This document shows positions 10,980 through 21,012 of a stretch of DNA of 32,500 bases, piece after piece (the stretch's first letter is position 1; each line of letters starts with the position of its first letter). Location: the NCBI GenBank assembly GCA_009760855.2, contig WPIO01000014.1:585001-617500 (forward strand), read 5' to 3'. The notes beneath the pieces were generated by a model. That model made no database searches. It was not told the DNA's origin and saw only the letters and a list, made by a program, of their open reading frames with translations. The DNA is from Cristatella mucedo (taxonomy: Eukaryota > Bryozoa > Phylactolaemata > Cristatellidae). The position numbers and the translations under genes were made by a program.

Positions 10980-11465
10980 CAAGTTTATCAACGGATACAG
11001 AGCAAAGTTTATCAGATCTACTGCCCCATCGGGCTAAGCATAGTACCACTCACTTTTCAGAATTGTTTACCTATACCTCGTATAAACCTCAAATCCTTTG
11101 GAGACCGTGCCTTTAGTTCCTATGCTCCCAAAGCCTGGAACTCACTCCTGAGTTGCATCACGACATCTCCTGACTTGACCACGTTTAAAAAGAAACTGTA
11201 AACGCATCTATTTATCACAGCATTTAATGGACCGCTGTGGTTCGACCTCTATGTGCTTATGCGTGCTGAAACAGTGCATGCTGCCACTAACCTAACTTGC
11301 ATGCTGACCCTGTGCATGTCAGCCCTAATCATGTCAGTCTTGATGTTTATTGAGCAAGCTACCACTAACCATTTAATCATGCTTCCTTTGCAGAAAATGT
11401 AAAGCACCTAGAAAGAGATCGAGTTCTCTGAGGGTGCTTTATCAAATGTGTTATTGTTATTAAGT
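10980..11465 (+). mobile_element. LINE-A copy 2, 3' end
   Basis: The C-terminal part of the reverse transcriptase frame is readable (NLKSFGDRAFSSYAPKAWNS, then SPDLTTFKKKL) but is cut by a TAA at about 11199, earlier than in the copy at 1-312. The 3' UTR (TGTGCATGTCAGCC) and the L2-type hairpin (11398-11450) precede a (TTATTG)-like tail. The element is truncated at its 5' end. Confidence 0.85.
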
Positions 11466-11945
11466 TCTTATGCTGACCCACAAGGCCCATTAAGGCTTAG
11501 CTCCTCCATACCTAGCCTAACTGCTGCACCAATTTCAGCCTCCTCGTGCCCCCCTCCTCTAAGGACAATAAATTAGCTGATCCATTCCTCAGCCTAAAGA
11601 CCGTTGGCGACAGAAGCTTTAGTTCTGCAGGTCCAAGACTGTGGAACTCCATTCCACAATTCTTACGCAACGACAACTACTCTCCTGCTGCCGAATATAG
11701 CTCAATCTTTCAAAGGTCCTGAGCTGCTACTTCCATACAACTCACGACCTCAAATGCTCTCCTGACTCTGCTATGCTTCCCACTTTCTCTTTGTTTCGTG
11801 AGATAAAGTCTATTGGTTACCGAATGCGTACCGAAAGCCGCTTAGGCTGTGAGTGTGCCATACAAAACTCTCCTGCATTACACCCAAACAGTTTTTATGG
11901 CTTTGTGGAGTTACAGACGGAGATAGATTTCATTGCATTACATTA
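11466..11945 (+). mobile_element. LINE-B copy 4, 3' end, inserted at the LINE-A tail
   Basis: Starts directly after the (TTA)-rich tail of the preceding LINE-A, with codons for the C-terminal region (LMLTHKA, then DRSFSSAGPRLWNS and FLRNDNYSPAA). The 3' UTR ends TGGAGTTACAGACGGAG and a TTCATTGCATTACATTACA tail. It is 5'-truncated and frameshifted near 11550. Confidence 0.85.
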
Positions 11946-12794
11946 CAAGGGCCTTATGAGGCAGGAAGTGTATCCTATAGATTCAAACTAAAGCATCCCA
12001 CAGAATCGTGGTAGAACAGACTCTATCTTTCGTCTGTGATTGCTAGGGAGGTCCAGATTCTAAAGGCCGACCTCTCTCAGCAGAACATGATACAAGCTGC
12101 TAGCAGAGTAGCCACAGGAGAACGGCTTCTAAGTACAAGTTAGACTCGAGTCTCTCCCTTGAGCTATGTAAGCCGAGCACTGAAACTTACAAGGTCGTTA
12201 TACTCGTGGAGCCGATCTCTTAGCGGCGATTCTTTGGCTCATTCATCTCGACCGAATGTGCTTGAAAGACTCGGCTGATGGCATTCGTGCACTTTGCTAC
12301 CTGCCCAGCATCCCGGTTAATATAGCTTATTGGTAATCGTACTGGCCCGTTCTAGTCAGCTGTCACTGTCGTTGCTTCTAGCTCCAGCCTATTATATATA
12401 GGCCTCAAGCAGGTCTCACTGTCTGACTTACTCCATCGCTCACTTCGACTTAACTAATGGGTCCCAGCTGATCTTCCGGACTGCATTCGTTCGCACCCCA
12501 GTCGCACCAGGCACGCTAGTTAAAGCCAAATCCCTGCGGTGAACATGACTATCAGTGTGACAAGCACAATGCGATGCGCGGTATATCTTTGCAGACTACG
12601 GAGGAGGGGGAGGGAAGGGTAGCTGTCCCTGTCCCGCCCCCTTGGCTCAGCCACCGCTGGTGGCTACTTTTCTCGAGTCAAAAGCTGCTGGGTCATAGGC
12701 AGACTAGTATTCAGGGAGAGTTCGCGCCACGACTGAAAGAAGAAGAGTGCCCACCCCTGCGTAAAAAAACTGCGCAGCCAAAAACAGCCCTCAC
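11946..12794. other. Probable ZNF830 intron or downstream region
   Basis: Begins at the splice donor GTGAGG of ZNF830 exon 5 (12794, minus strand). I looked for the conserved next part of the protein (an EWDEF-type helix) on the minus strand and did not find it. A polypurine segment (GGAGGAGGGGGAGGG, 12600) is the only notable feature. Confidence 0.5.
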
Positions 12795-12886
12795 CTTGGC
12801 GTCTTGCTTGGGATCATCAAAAAAGCCTTCAGGCAAAACTTCGGACGGCTTAACTGGCTTGGTATTTGAAGCGCTGCTCGCCGATC
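12795..12886 (-). CDS. ZNF830: ZNF830 exon 5 (LPEGFFDDP hallmark)
   Basis: The acceptor GATTTCTTCGCAG leads to G/GA TCG GCG. The exon encodes SASSASNTKPVKPSEV followed by LPEGFFDDPKQDAK, nearly identical to the family hallmark LPEGFFDDP-x-x-DA. It ends AAG before the donor GTGAGG in phase 0, just as the human sequence moves on to VRKVDAP. This is the strongest single piece of evidence for the gene's identity. Confidence 0.9.
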
Positions 12887-15800
12887 CTGCGAAGAAATCT
12901 ACAAAGGCCAACCTTTAAACAGTCACGTGTGACACGCCGGATCCTGTGCGGCATTGCGCAGGCCAAGGCAGAGTGCAAGACACAAGGCAGGAATGATGCG
13001 CAGTGCTCACCAGCTGGGACCCCAGCGGGGAGCAGCGCAGCGTTTGACACTGCAGCTGGCTGGCTCCCTTTGGATGGCTGCGCAGGCTCGTCATCGTCGT
13101 CATCTTCGCTGGATGACGACGAATATCCGGTGGCAATGACTCCGCCTGCGGCGGTCTGCTGAGACGCTGCCTCTCCGGTGGCCGTAGCGCCGGGCTCGAT
13201 GAACTTGCCATCTAGCATATGACAAAAAACACCGAGTCTCACGAACGGCTACAAGCTAAGCTTCGTCACACACCGTTCCGGCTCTCTGCTGAGTGCCCCC
13301 CTCACTTTTGACTGGCGGCATGCTGCTTCCACCATTAGCATCGGCTTCTATCTTCCGCTTTAGTGCACCGGATACAGCCACTGGCTGCTGCTGTGGGGCT
13401 TTGGTGGTGTTCTTCAATTCAATGGCCTGCGCAAAGACAAGTCGTTTCAAAATCAAGCAGTTTCCTGACGCTTGCCACTAAAATCAGACCGCCCTGGTAA
13501 ACGGCAGCAGTTACTGCGACCACTGTGAAGGAGCCGATCAGTCTGCACTCAACCATGTCGCACCCCCCTTTGCCAAAGATTGCTGTCTGCCATTCGAAAG
13601 TTGTAGGCATGCAAAATGTCCAGTTCATGCAGCACGGAGCCACAACGCAGCCGATGACACTGAATAGCGCCAGTCTTTGCCAGCGCTTCTTGGAGCAGCA
13701 GACAGATGCAGAGCCGACGAGTGCGACTCCCTTTCCCGCAATCCAAGCCAGGAGAGGTGACCCAGCGCCCAGCTGAAGTTGGCCGGCCAGCCTTTCCCTG
13801 CACGAGCCGATGTTACTTTGAACAGACTTGCAGAGTGACTATACTTAGAACACCGATATGACAGTGTATAGAAGTTGGAAGACTAGCAGCCAGCCACTGG
13901 CATGTTTAAAAAACCCAGCTAATTGATCAGCAAGAAAGCTCAATTCTAGGCCACGTGGCAATTTACCATCGAGCTCGACCGAAAATGCACGCGACCTTGG
14001 CAGATAGTAAACCGCTGTTCTACGAGAGATTTGAACTGTACCTGTGCTGCAGCAGCCCAGTCCTTGCCGCTCAATGGTCCTTGTCGTGCGACGGTCGGGC
14101 ACCACATAGCAGGTCGCAACATTTAAAGTGAGCGAGGATCCACTGCACTGTGCCTGAGCTGCATCACAATTTGCTCAGCTTGCCATGGAGATGAACCTCT
14201 GGAGGTCATCGTCCTGCTAGATGCTCAGGGGCTGAGATCATCAGGGTGATAATAATAATACATTTGCATTGCTCTACCGAACACAGCTAAGCTTGCGCAA
14301 CAGATTCTTCCCTTTTTTCAGACTTGCCACAAAGACTCATAAAAACAGACCGATGGCAAGAACCATGTTAACAACTGCACCTCGGTCGTCTGAGACAACC
14401 TTATGGGTCAGCTTTCAGCCAAGATTTGTACATGCTTTGATGAGCACAGGAGGGCTTGGCATGTGCCTTGGATTTCGTGGCTTGTACCATTGTGAGGCAG
14501 TGACTAGATGTATTTGCATAATCCCTTATGCCTGACGAGCTTTTCATGGAGTTTAGATGGGTTAGCTCATGGGCCTCTTGCCATTACATTGGGAGAACTT
14601 CGATAGCAATTGAGTGGCATGTGAAATAGAAGAACGACGGCATGAAAGAGTCGCTCAGCAATTTCGATGCAGTACGCCAAAAATACTCCATCCCAAATAA
14701 TTGCAGCCCCCAAAAATAGTCCAAGTCCTATTTCTGAAACTCATACTGAAATACGGAAGAGCAAAGTCTCAGTATGAGACCACATTCATGACATGTCCAT
14801 TTTAGCTAAAGGTTCAAGAAACTTGTAAGAACTACTACTATAAATCTTGGTACACTGTGAAACAGCCACTTTACAAAAGTCCACAAGCAAAACGGTTGAG
14901 TAGTTTTGACCTTGACCGTGACTTTGAAGTCACGTTAATGGAAACCAAGAGGGCCAAGGGTGGTCTCTTTGATAACCAGCCTAGTCTAGACAAAAAGAAT
15001 GATGCAGGTCGCACGAGCTAGGATAAATTATAACCCTCAACAGTTAGTAGATATTGGTTCACAGAACTGAGGAATCCAGAGCTAGCTGCTGCTATTCAAC
15101 CGCCCAACATTACTGCACGTGAGTATCACACAAAGAATTGGGCTAGCTAAATCATCAGTTGTTACTTCAGAGGTAGGTTTCAGGACAAATTAGAGCTAGA
15201 TTGTGGCACCGCCCCACAAGGAGTAATGCTATACCTACACGCACCCAACACAAGCAGCAGGCTGAAGAGAAGGACACAGAATGGGAGTATCCGGACAAGA
15301 AATAAGATACTTGGTAAGTATATGTATCGACTGGAAGACCGTGGGCAGCTGTAACAATGGCTGACATGCACCATAGGAAGAAAGAGTCGCAGAAAAAGAA
15401 TCGGGTGTGCACGGTTAAACTAGTTAGAGCACTCTGCCCGGTGCTTTTCCGGCAGCTGCTGCCAATGAGCAAGCACCGAGTAAGCATAGCTAGCCCATTT
15501 TAACCGAACAAGAAGGGTACGATAGACTAGTACCCAAAGCGACTACAATGCAGCTTCAAATTGCCTGGATGGCCCTTCATAACCAAGCTAATCTAAAGGG
15601 TAGCAGATAGATCAGGAATTTGTTGTGACAAATGCATCTTCTCCTAACATACTTGTAAGTCAAAAGGCCGGCCTTTGTTGCTAGCTGCTGTCTGAACGAT
15701 ACGAGACCAACCACTTTAGATATACAATTTTTTACAGTTCATACTCTCCCCCTGGCCGATGAAATCACCGAGCACACTAGGGTTTCATTTTAAGCAGACG

Positions 15801-18800
15801 ACACACGGTACTTGTGCTTTGACCTTACCCAGCCTTCTAGCATCCCAAATTCTCTCAGTCATCTCACAGCATGTATGGCTCATGGTTGCGCTTGGATGGC
15901 AGCAAGCCTTCTCACATTGAATGACAAAACCAACTTACTAATCATAGACAAAACAACCCTTACTCGAGACTGAAAAGTTTAACCCTACAAATCGGCTAGG
16001 ACGAGCATAGCTCCTGTAGTCTCTGCATGGAATCTGCACACGTGGTACTTCTAGTTCTATGGTAGTAAGCATTATGGTAGCTCACCAATCTTCACAACTG
16101 CCATGCAAGCAGCAAATCGGCTTCAAGATTCTATGACTTATGTTTAGGTCTCTTGATTCTCTTACTCCTGCCTACCAAGTAGAATCAGTATTAGTTGTGC
16201 AACAGGCCTCCTGTCTCGCAATCAGCTTTTCTGACTCTGGCCGATCGTTGCGTCCACTATGTAACTTCAAAATCTTTTGTAGATCATGCTATCAGTTAAC
16301 TATGCTCACAAAACTTACTACTTACAACGAACTTACTACCGACTTGATTCACGTCATCTGCCGACTTGACGAATCCAAAAGGAAGCTAAAATCCCACCTG
16401 CTGCTCACGGCTTTTGATCAGTCTGGAGTAAATGGTCCTATGTGTGCTTGTGCATTACAAAATTGAGCATGCCATGATACAATGCAAGAGCACTACGGTT
16501 TTGCATAGCAACAACTTGACGTGCGCTTAGAGTGCACATCTGTGCACGATCCCGTGCATTTCAATAACCAGGGGTCCTACTAACCAGCAGCACTGAATAC
16601 CTTCTTGTGCACTTTTACATGCTTGTGTATAGGAATGATATTTGGGTGTTTTTGCATGCTTCCCTAAGCAGGATAGCTTGTTTGTCCCTATTTCTTGGTT
16701 ACTGCATCCCGTACAGCGAGCTGTAAAGTGCCTGAATAGAGATTTAGTTCTCTTGGGGCATGATACAGAATACATTATTATTATTATTATTGCAAAGACA
16801 AATAAACAGAATGGCAATGACATCGAAAACCTAAAACGAGTTGGCTGAAAAACTCGAAATAAGAAAAGCAAACAATGCCGATCCCCTTCCAGCCAAGAGC
16901 AGCAGATGGCTGACTAACCTGGCAACCTGCCCTCTGGCAAGCCAGACCAAGCTGAAAAACCACAGCATGAACCTTCATATAAGACACAATATACAGTTAG
17001 TGCATCAACACATATAACCATTGGAAATGGGTTTACTGATATAACACATTCTAGCCTGCCGTAACAGTTGAAGGGAAGCTAACCTGTAACTGCAGCAACC
17101 CTGCTGGTCTCATTGACCAGCACGATGCAACGTAAGTATTTGCAAGGCATTGTGGGGCACACTTGCCAATCGACATCAGTCTAACATGATGAGGTGCAGT
17201 GTCAGAAGGAGCAACTGGCCCTTAGCTCAGCTCATTTTTTAGAAGCCTGGTAAAGGGCCAGTATACTAGCCAGCTTTTACAACGACAGCTAGCAGCACAC
17301 CAGCTAGCACCGACAGCTAGCTCGGCAGCATTGGCACCTAGCCAGCCTGGGCAGGATGGCTGAAATGGTGCAGATCCAGGTCGAGGGCCACTATACCATA
17401 AATAATAAACCGAAACTAGCTGCCACACTTAACCCAACAACTGACAAGCTCAAGAGAGTATGAAGCAAATGTAAAGCGCCTAGAAAGAGATTGAGGTTCT
17501 CTGAGGGCGCTTATCAAGTGTATTATTATTATTATTATGACATGAACACACGGTGGTCTGCCCACTGTAACTGCTTAATCATGAGCAGAATACTTTTTCT
17601 TTAGAGAGAGGCTTCATCCAGTCTGCTAATTTTGGGTCAGTGTGGCCTATAAATGAATTCTCCCATTCTAGTAGAGGCTTGCACAGAATATAACTGTGAT
17701 TGAGCATCTCCAGCAACATGCAAACAGGACAACATCCAAGCACGATGGACTTTTGTAAGCAAACCCTCAGACAAAAGCAATCAATTTTCAGAGGGGTTCA
17801 AGTAAAAGAGCTCAACTAGCTCAAGTACAGCTCTATTAATGGCATACAGAGTGTTTTTATAGGCAAGCCACACATACACGAAGCAAACAGCCTGAAGCTC
17901 AAGCACGAGAATATGGACATATCTGCACGTATCAGCAGTGATGGCAGGCAAAAGTATGTTTAAAAAACCCAGGATCAGCTAAGTCTGAGCACGCACTGCT
18001 CTGATTGAGGGGTAATGTCACTTCAATATCACACATCACAGCTAGAAGCAAGCATGACTTACCTCTTTATGAGATCTGCCTAGGATGTGAGCATTCCATA
18101 ATGCCTCCGACTTGACTTGGCAATTGCAGACCACACAGACCAGGTTGCCAAGGCTGTTATATGTGTCACACGTTAAGAAGTAAATATAATTACCACAGAA
18201 ACGTGTCACCTGTATCAACGAGACTTCTGGTGTAATGTAATGTAATGTATTTTCGTCTGTAACTCCAAAAAGATATAAAGACTATGCGGGTGTTACACAG
18301 GAGTTTTGTATACACTCACAGCTTAAGCGGCTTTCGGTGGCCAATAGATTTTATCTTACAAAACAAAGAGAAAGTGGGAAGCATAACAGAGTCAGGAGAG
18401 CAGTTGAGGTCGTGAGTTTTATGAAAGTAGCAGCTCAGGACCGTTGAAAGATTGAGCCATGTTCGGCAACAGGAGAATAGTTGTCGTTGCGTAAGAATTG
18501 TGGAAGCGAGTTCCACAGTCTAGGACCTGCAGAGCTAAAGCTTCTGTCGCCAGCTGTCTTTAAGCGGAGGAATGGGACAGCTAATTTATTGTCCACACAG
18601 GACCCGAGGGCGCCAAGAGGCTGAAACTGGTGCAGCAGTTCAGCTAGGTACGAAGGAGCCAAGCTGTGGCGGGCCTTGTGGGTCAGCATAAGAACTTTGC
18701 TCTGTATCCGTTGCTCAACCGGCATCCATCCTAGCTCTTTTAGCAAAGTAGACACGTGTGGTACACACTTGAACATTCAGCAGCCAGAAATACGAGTGAG

Positions 18801-20136
18801 CCCTCCCCCACACCATGTATTGCCTCAGATTGACTGGGTAATAGAAAGAGACACAGAGGAAGAATGCAACATACTAAATAAGAAGGAGCCACATGAAAAC
18901 TCCGGCGGCATCCACGTGACAGGTCGACGTGATGGACAATAGTTTGTAGATAACTACAGGCTAGAAAAAAGAGCTAGCAGAAGGGCTCACCACAGCGATG
19001 GAGCAGATCATTTTTATCGTGCCCTGCCCTTAAGATGGGTTGGCTAACAAATGGCTGAGACAGAACTACAGCCATACCAGTTCGTTCATGCCGGCCAAAT
19101 GCAGAACCAATAGTGGGGGATACAGTGGGCTGGCCACGAACCAATGTAGAGCATCTCTCGAGAGAAAGGATGAAAGCCTTCTAAAACAAGTACAGGTCCA
19201 AAGTGGAAACACCAACTGCAGCAGTTCTTAATGCATGGAGAGACAAGTGCTGCAGTCTTTTGCTAATCACATTCCTGCTCCTCACTATGCTCATTACTGC
19301 ATCGACAGGCCTATGCGTTACATAGCACATCAGCGCTGATCTAGACGCTCGAGGCCAGATGGATATACATCGGCAAGCAAGTGATTTAATCGGAAGGGCT
19401 GCACATGACCAGGACTTGTCTACTCGCTCAATAGCAACATGTTTCCGACCACGTTGTGAGCACATATCCTTAAAAATGCACAGTTTTAGTGCCTTTAGCG
19501 AAATTCTTTGGCTACACGCTTCGACTATATGGCTCCGCAGCTGCCCACCAAACACATTGTTTTGCATTTGTGCTCATCGATCAGACCTAAGCCACGCGGT
19601 AGCGTCCAGGTTTATGAAAAGCGCAGTAGGAACCACAGATGGCTTAATGATGCATAGCAACAGCAGAGGCCATAATTTCCCAGCAATCCACACGACGTTG
19701 CCCTGAAGAACCTGTCCGGTTGCCCGACGAACGGTCGGTTCTCTCCCCCCTCATTTAAAACCGGCGATTTATCTATTGGCGACGGCCAGCAAGCAAACCA
19801 CGAACGGTTAGAGCACAGAAGCTGCTCAAAAATATGATGAGAAGCGGTGGGAAAATTAATTAAATGTAGGACTAGGAGATGATAGATACTGAGCTTGGGT
19901 TAGTTCGTCGATGGGTAATTCATAGTTGGCGGAGATAAGTTGCAGGCGGCCGACGGTACACAACTACAGTGCGAGCGTGCACCATCACGAGCAAAGGGAA
20001 GCACGCACACAGCCGTAAAAAGATATTTAGCCAATGGTGACTCAATTCTTTTGCTTGCCGCCTTTGCTGAGCTCTGCTCTTTCATTAACCGCCGAAGATC
20101 GTCCTTGGTGAGCGTCTTCTTTTTGGCAGTCGCCAT
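12795..20136 (-). CDS. ZNF830: ZNF830 (CCDC16) orthologue, 5' part of a multi-exon gene
   Basis: Human ZNF830 is a nuclear protein with one C2H2-type zinc finger near the N-terminus and a coiled-coil C-terminus. It has been linked to spliceosome complexes and genome maintenance. Here the conserved N-terminus (LRRLMKEQ...SKRIESPLAKY), a middle part (AIELKN...ALKRKIEADANG), an acidic stretch and the hallmark LPEGFFDDPKQDAK occur in the right order on the minus strand, over about 7.3 kb. Exon junctions 3-4 and 4-5 have consistent phases and good GT-AG sites. Intron 1 is about 6.3 kb and full of LINE remnants; the others are 94-127 bp. The C-terminal third, from the EWDEF helix onward, was not found and may lie beyond further introns or outside the window. 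No search was run; the match is from memory of the family. Confidence 0.88.
13011..13211 (-). CDS. ZNF830: ZNF830 exon 4 (acidic segment)
   Basis: The acceptor TTTTTTGTCATATGCTAG is followed by AT GGC AAG. With the A from exon 3 this makes Asn, reading VK-N-GKFIEPG. The 67-codon exon holds TGYSSSSSEDDDDDEP, matching the acidic stretch of the family, and ALLPAGVPA. It ends at a consensus donor (CAGCTG/GTGAGC), phase 1. Another frame here opens with an ATG but breaks the phase logic and was not chosen. Confidence 0.8.
13306..13426 (-). CDS. ZNF830: ZNF830 exon 3
   Basis: The acceptor TTGTCTTTGCGCAG precedes GCC ATT GAA (AIELKN). The exon encodes 40 residues including PQQQPVAVSGALKRKIEADA and ends GTCAAAA before the donor GTGAGG, phase 1. 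The human counterpart is the AELKGAK...SVKRKAPDADD region, a basic patch likely to be part of a nuclear localisation signal. The intron to exon 4 is 94 bp. Confidence 0.8.
13554..13659 (-). CDS. ZNF830: ZNF830 candidate exon 2 (zinc-finger region, ligands degraded)
   Basis: The frame FEWQTAIFGKGGCDM aligns with LLWQTHVLGKQHREK of human ZNF830. Splicing after GAC ATG (donor GTTGAG) to exon 3 keeps exactly the human spacing from GK to the ELK of exon 3. The acceptor may be CGCTATTCAG at 13660. Of the four zinc ligands, Cys1 is kept (TGC), Cys2 is Trp (TGG), and the two His are Ala and Gly. So this could be a finger that no longer binds zinc, a decayed exon, or a chance match. The exon length of 106 nt gives phase 2 in and phase 0 out. 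Confidence 0.4.
13660..15734. other. ZNF830 intron 1, 3' half: no other gene seen
   Basis: Part of the long intron of the minus-strand gene. A short (ATA)n run sits near 14252. Reading frames such as 13845-14105 and 15167-15487 (minus) have no recognisable content. A 17-base string at 13902-13918 recurs at 17956-17972 in the same intron. Confidence 0.5.
15735..16795 (+). mobile_element. LINE-C, very old L2-like LINE remnant
   Basis: Reverse transcriptase remnants in order: QADDTRYL-like codons near 15795 (ADDT box, out of frame with its flanks), LTLNDKTNLLIID near 15915 (matches [14 protein letters not shown]), RSLDSLTPAYQVES at 16145 and DESKRKLKSHLLLTAFDQSG near 16360 (matches the FKKKLKTHLF end). 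The 3' end has GTAAAGTGCCTGAATAGAG...GTTCTCTTGGGGCATGATACA and (TTA)n at 16772-16792. It is diverged from LINE-A and LINE-B and cannot be coding. Confidence 0.7.
16800..17460. other. ZNF830 intron 1 sequence, nothing recognised
   Basis: About 660 bases of unique-looking DNA. Short frames on both strands have no recognisable domain. Confidence 0.5.
17463..17540 (+). mobile_element. Solo L2-type 3' tail (LINE-A-like)
   Basis: AGCAAATGTAAAGCGCCTAG, then AAAGAGATTGAGGTTCTCTGAGGGCGCTTATCAAG and (TTA)n. It matches the last 75 bases of LINE-A but lacks the upstream UTR, so it is a strongly truncated insertion. Confidence 0.8.
17541..18231. other. ZNF830 intron 1 sequence, nothing recognised
   Basis: About 690 bases with no supported gene, RNA or repeat family, apart from the 17-base string at 17956-17972 shared with 13902-13918. 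Confidence 0.5.
18232..18768 (-). mobile_element. LINE-B copy 5, 5'-truncated, in ZNF830 intron 1
   Basis: The left end has the (ATTAC)-type tail in reverse (TGTAATGTAATGTAATGTAT) and then CTGTAACTCC, the complement of GGAGTTACAG. The minus strand encodes the C-terminal reverse transcriptase region (STLLKELGWMPVEQRIQSK, HQFQPLGALGS, DRSFSSAGPRLWNSLPQFLR) almost intact over about 100 codons. Similarity stops at about 18768. It lies in the same orientation as the host gene. Confidence 0.88.
18770..20022. other. ZNF830 intron 1, 5' part: nothing recognised
   Basis: About 1.25 kb. The longest frames (19181-19567 minus, 128 codons; 19359-19706 plus, 115 codons) overlap each other on opposite strands and show no domain, so I do not call either. 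Confidence 0.5.
20023..20136 (-). CDS. ZNF830: ZNF830 exon 1 (coding part)
   Basis: ATG at 20136-20134 in a fair context (CAGCATGG). It encodes 38 residues up to SPLAKY, with the family motif LRRLMKEQ-x-SKRIESPLAKY (human: LRRLMKEK...SRKRIESPFAKY). A strong acceptor (CTCTTTGTTTCAG) lies about 20 bases upstream of the ATG, so a 5' UTR intron is possible. The 3' end is unclear. No GT follows TAT directly. Candidate donors are GTGTGC or GTGCGT 13-16 bases further on, or a U12-like site (ATATCTTTT, one mismatch to the ATATCCTTT consensus) at the AAATAT codons. Confidence 0.85.
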
Positions 20137-20585
20137 GCTGGACACCTGCTTACCTCCTGAAACAAAGAGGCACAAATCTGCAACACAACATCCGCAATCC
20201 ACAGTAGCCCCGCCCCTTAGTGGACCAGGCCCAGCATACCTTGTATCCCTTACCGAGCTCAAATTTGTTGGAGACGGCGGGTTCAGTTGATCATCAGCCA
20301 AAGTCCACACATTTCTACCGGCTGAAATTTTCAAAATTAACTGACGATAGTTAATGCGGAACGCTTAACGACCTTCTCTTTGCAGCTTTTCCTTGGTCTA
20401 GAAGAACTGTTGTTATGCCACGCGATTATTCGACATGAGCTTGACAGCTGAGCCTCCATTAAGAACTATGAGTTTTGCCACTGAATTAGGACGCTTATGA
20501 ATTAGCCGCGATAAGCAAAGGTCAATGAGAAGCATTATGTATGATTATGTACGATAGGGATTATTATGACTTATGACCTGTCTAC

Positions 20586-20649
20586 TATTTAAGGCCTGTG
20601 CCTGACAGCAGTCGCTCGTCTTGAGGCTGCGGTCTGCCGGTCGGTGAGT
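20586..20649 (+). promoter_or_regulatory. Candidate TATA promoter and non-coding first exon, divergent to ZNF830
   Basis: TATTTAA at 20586-20592 is followed about 30 bases on by CAGCAGTCGCTCG and then by a consensus splice donor GTGAGT at 20644. The geometry fits a short first exon of a plus-strand transcript, head to head with ZNF830 (ATG about 450 bases away). An LTR fragment is another possibility. No downstream exon was identified. Confidence 0.3.
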
Positions 20650-21010
20650 CTTGCTCTGAGCGTGAGCTGCTGTGAGCCTGTTATCAAGTCGGAAGAAATT
20701 CACACGGGTGTACCAGCCGTATAATTCAGGCTTTTTGTGTTCTTACTAATACGGCGTTGTTGCTAGCGCTTCGTGCAGTGTTTTATCGTCGTCGTATTGC
20801 TATCTTCAGGTCTTTGCACATTGCTCGCGTTGTGCCGCTAACCAAACTAGCGAGGGTTGAGCGGTCATCGCACTGTTTCCTATTTGCACATGCATTCTGC
20901 AAGCACATCCTATCATCAACTATTAGTTGATTTTCTACCGTTACAGTTTACGAGGTGTCCATAAGAGATTTCGCTCTTTTTAGAGTGCTTTGGGAAGGCT
21001 TTATTGAAAG
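20650..21010. other. Unannotated stretch
   Basis: About 360 bases downstream of the candidate donor. No open frame or repeat family recognised. Confidence 0.5.
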
Positions 21011-21012
21011 CA

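Noticed and set aside
13549-13803. Alternative frame with CHRLRC and LWQRGVRH as the ZNF830 zinc finger
   Set aside because: Spacing of Cys and His does not fit the family, and it cannot join exon 3 in phase. The other frame aligns better.
19181-19706. Overlapping frames of 128 (minus) and 115 (plus) codons
   Set aside because: Mutual antisense shadows in an intron with no recognisable motif.
20413-20900. Possible solo LTR (TGTTATGCC start, TATA box)
   Set aside because: No matching ACA end and no target duplication were found. Kept only as an alternative to the promoter reading.
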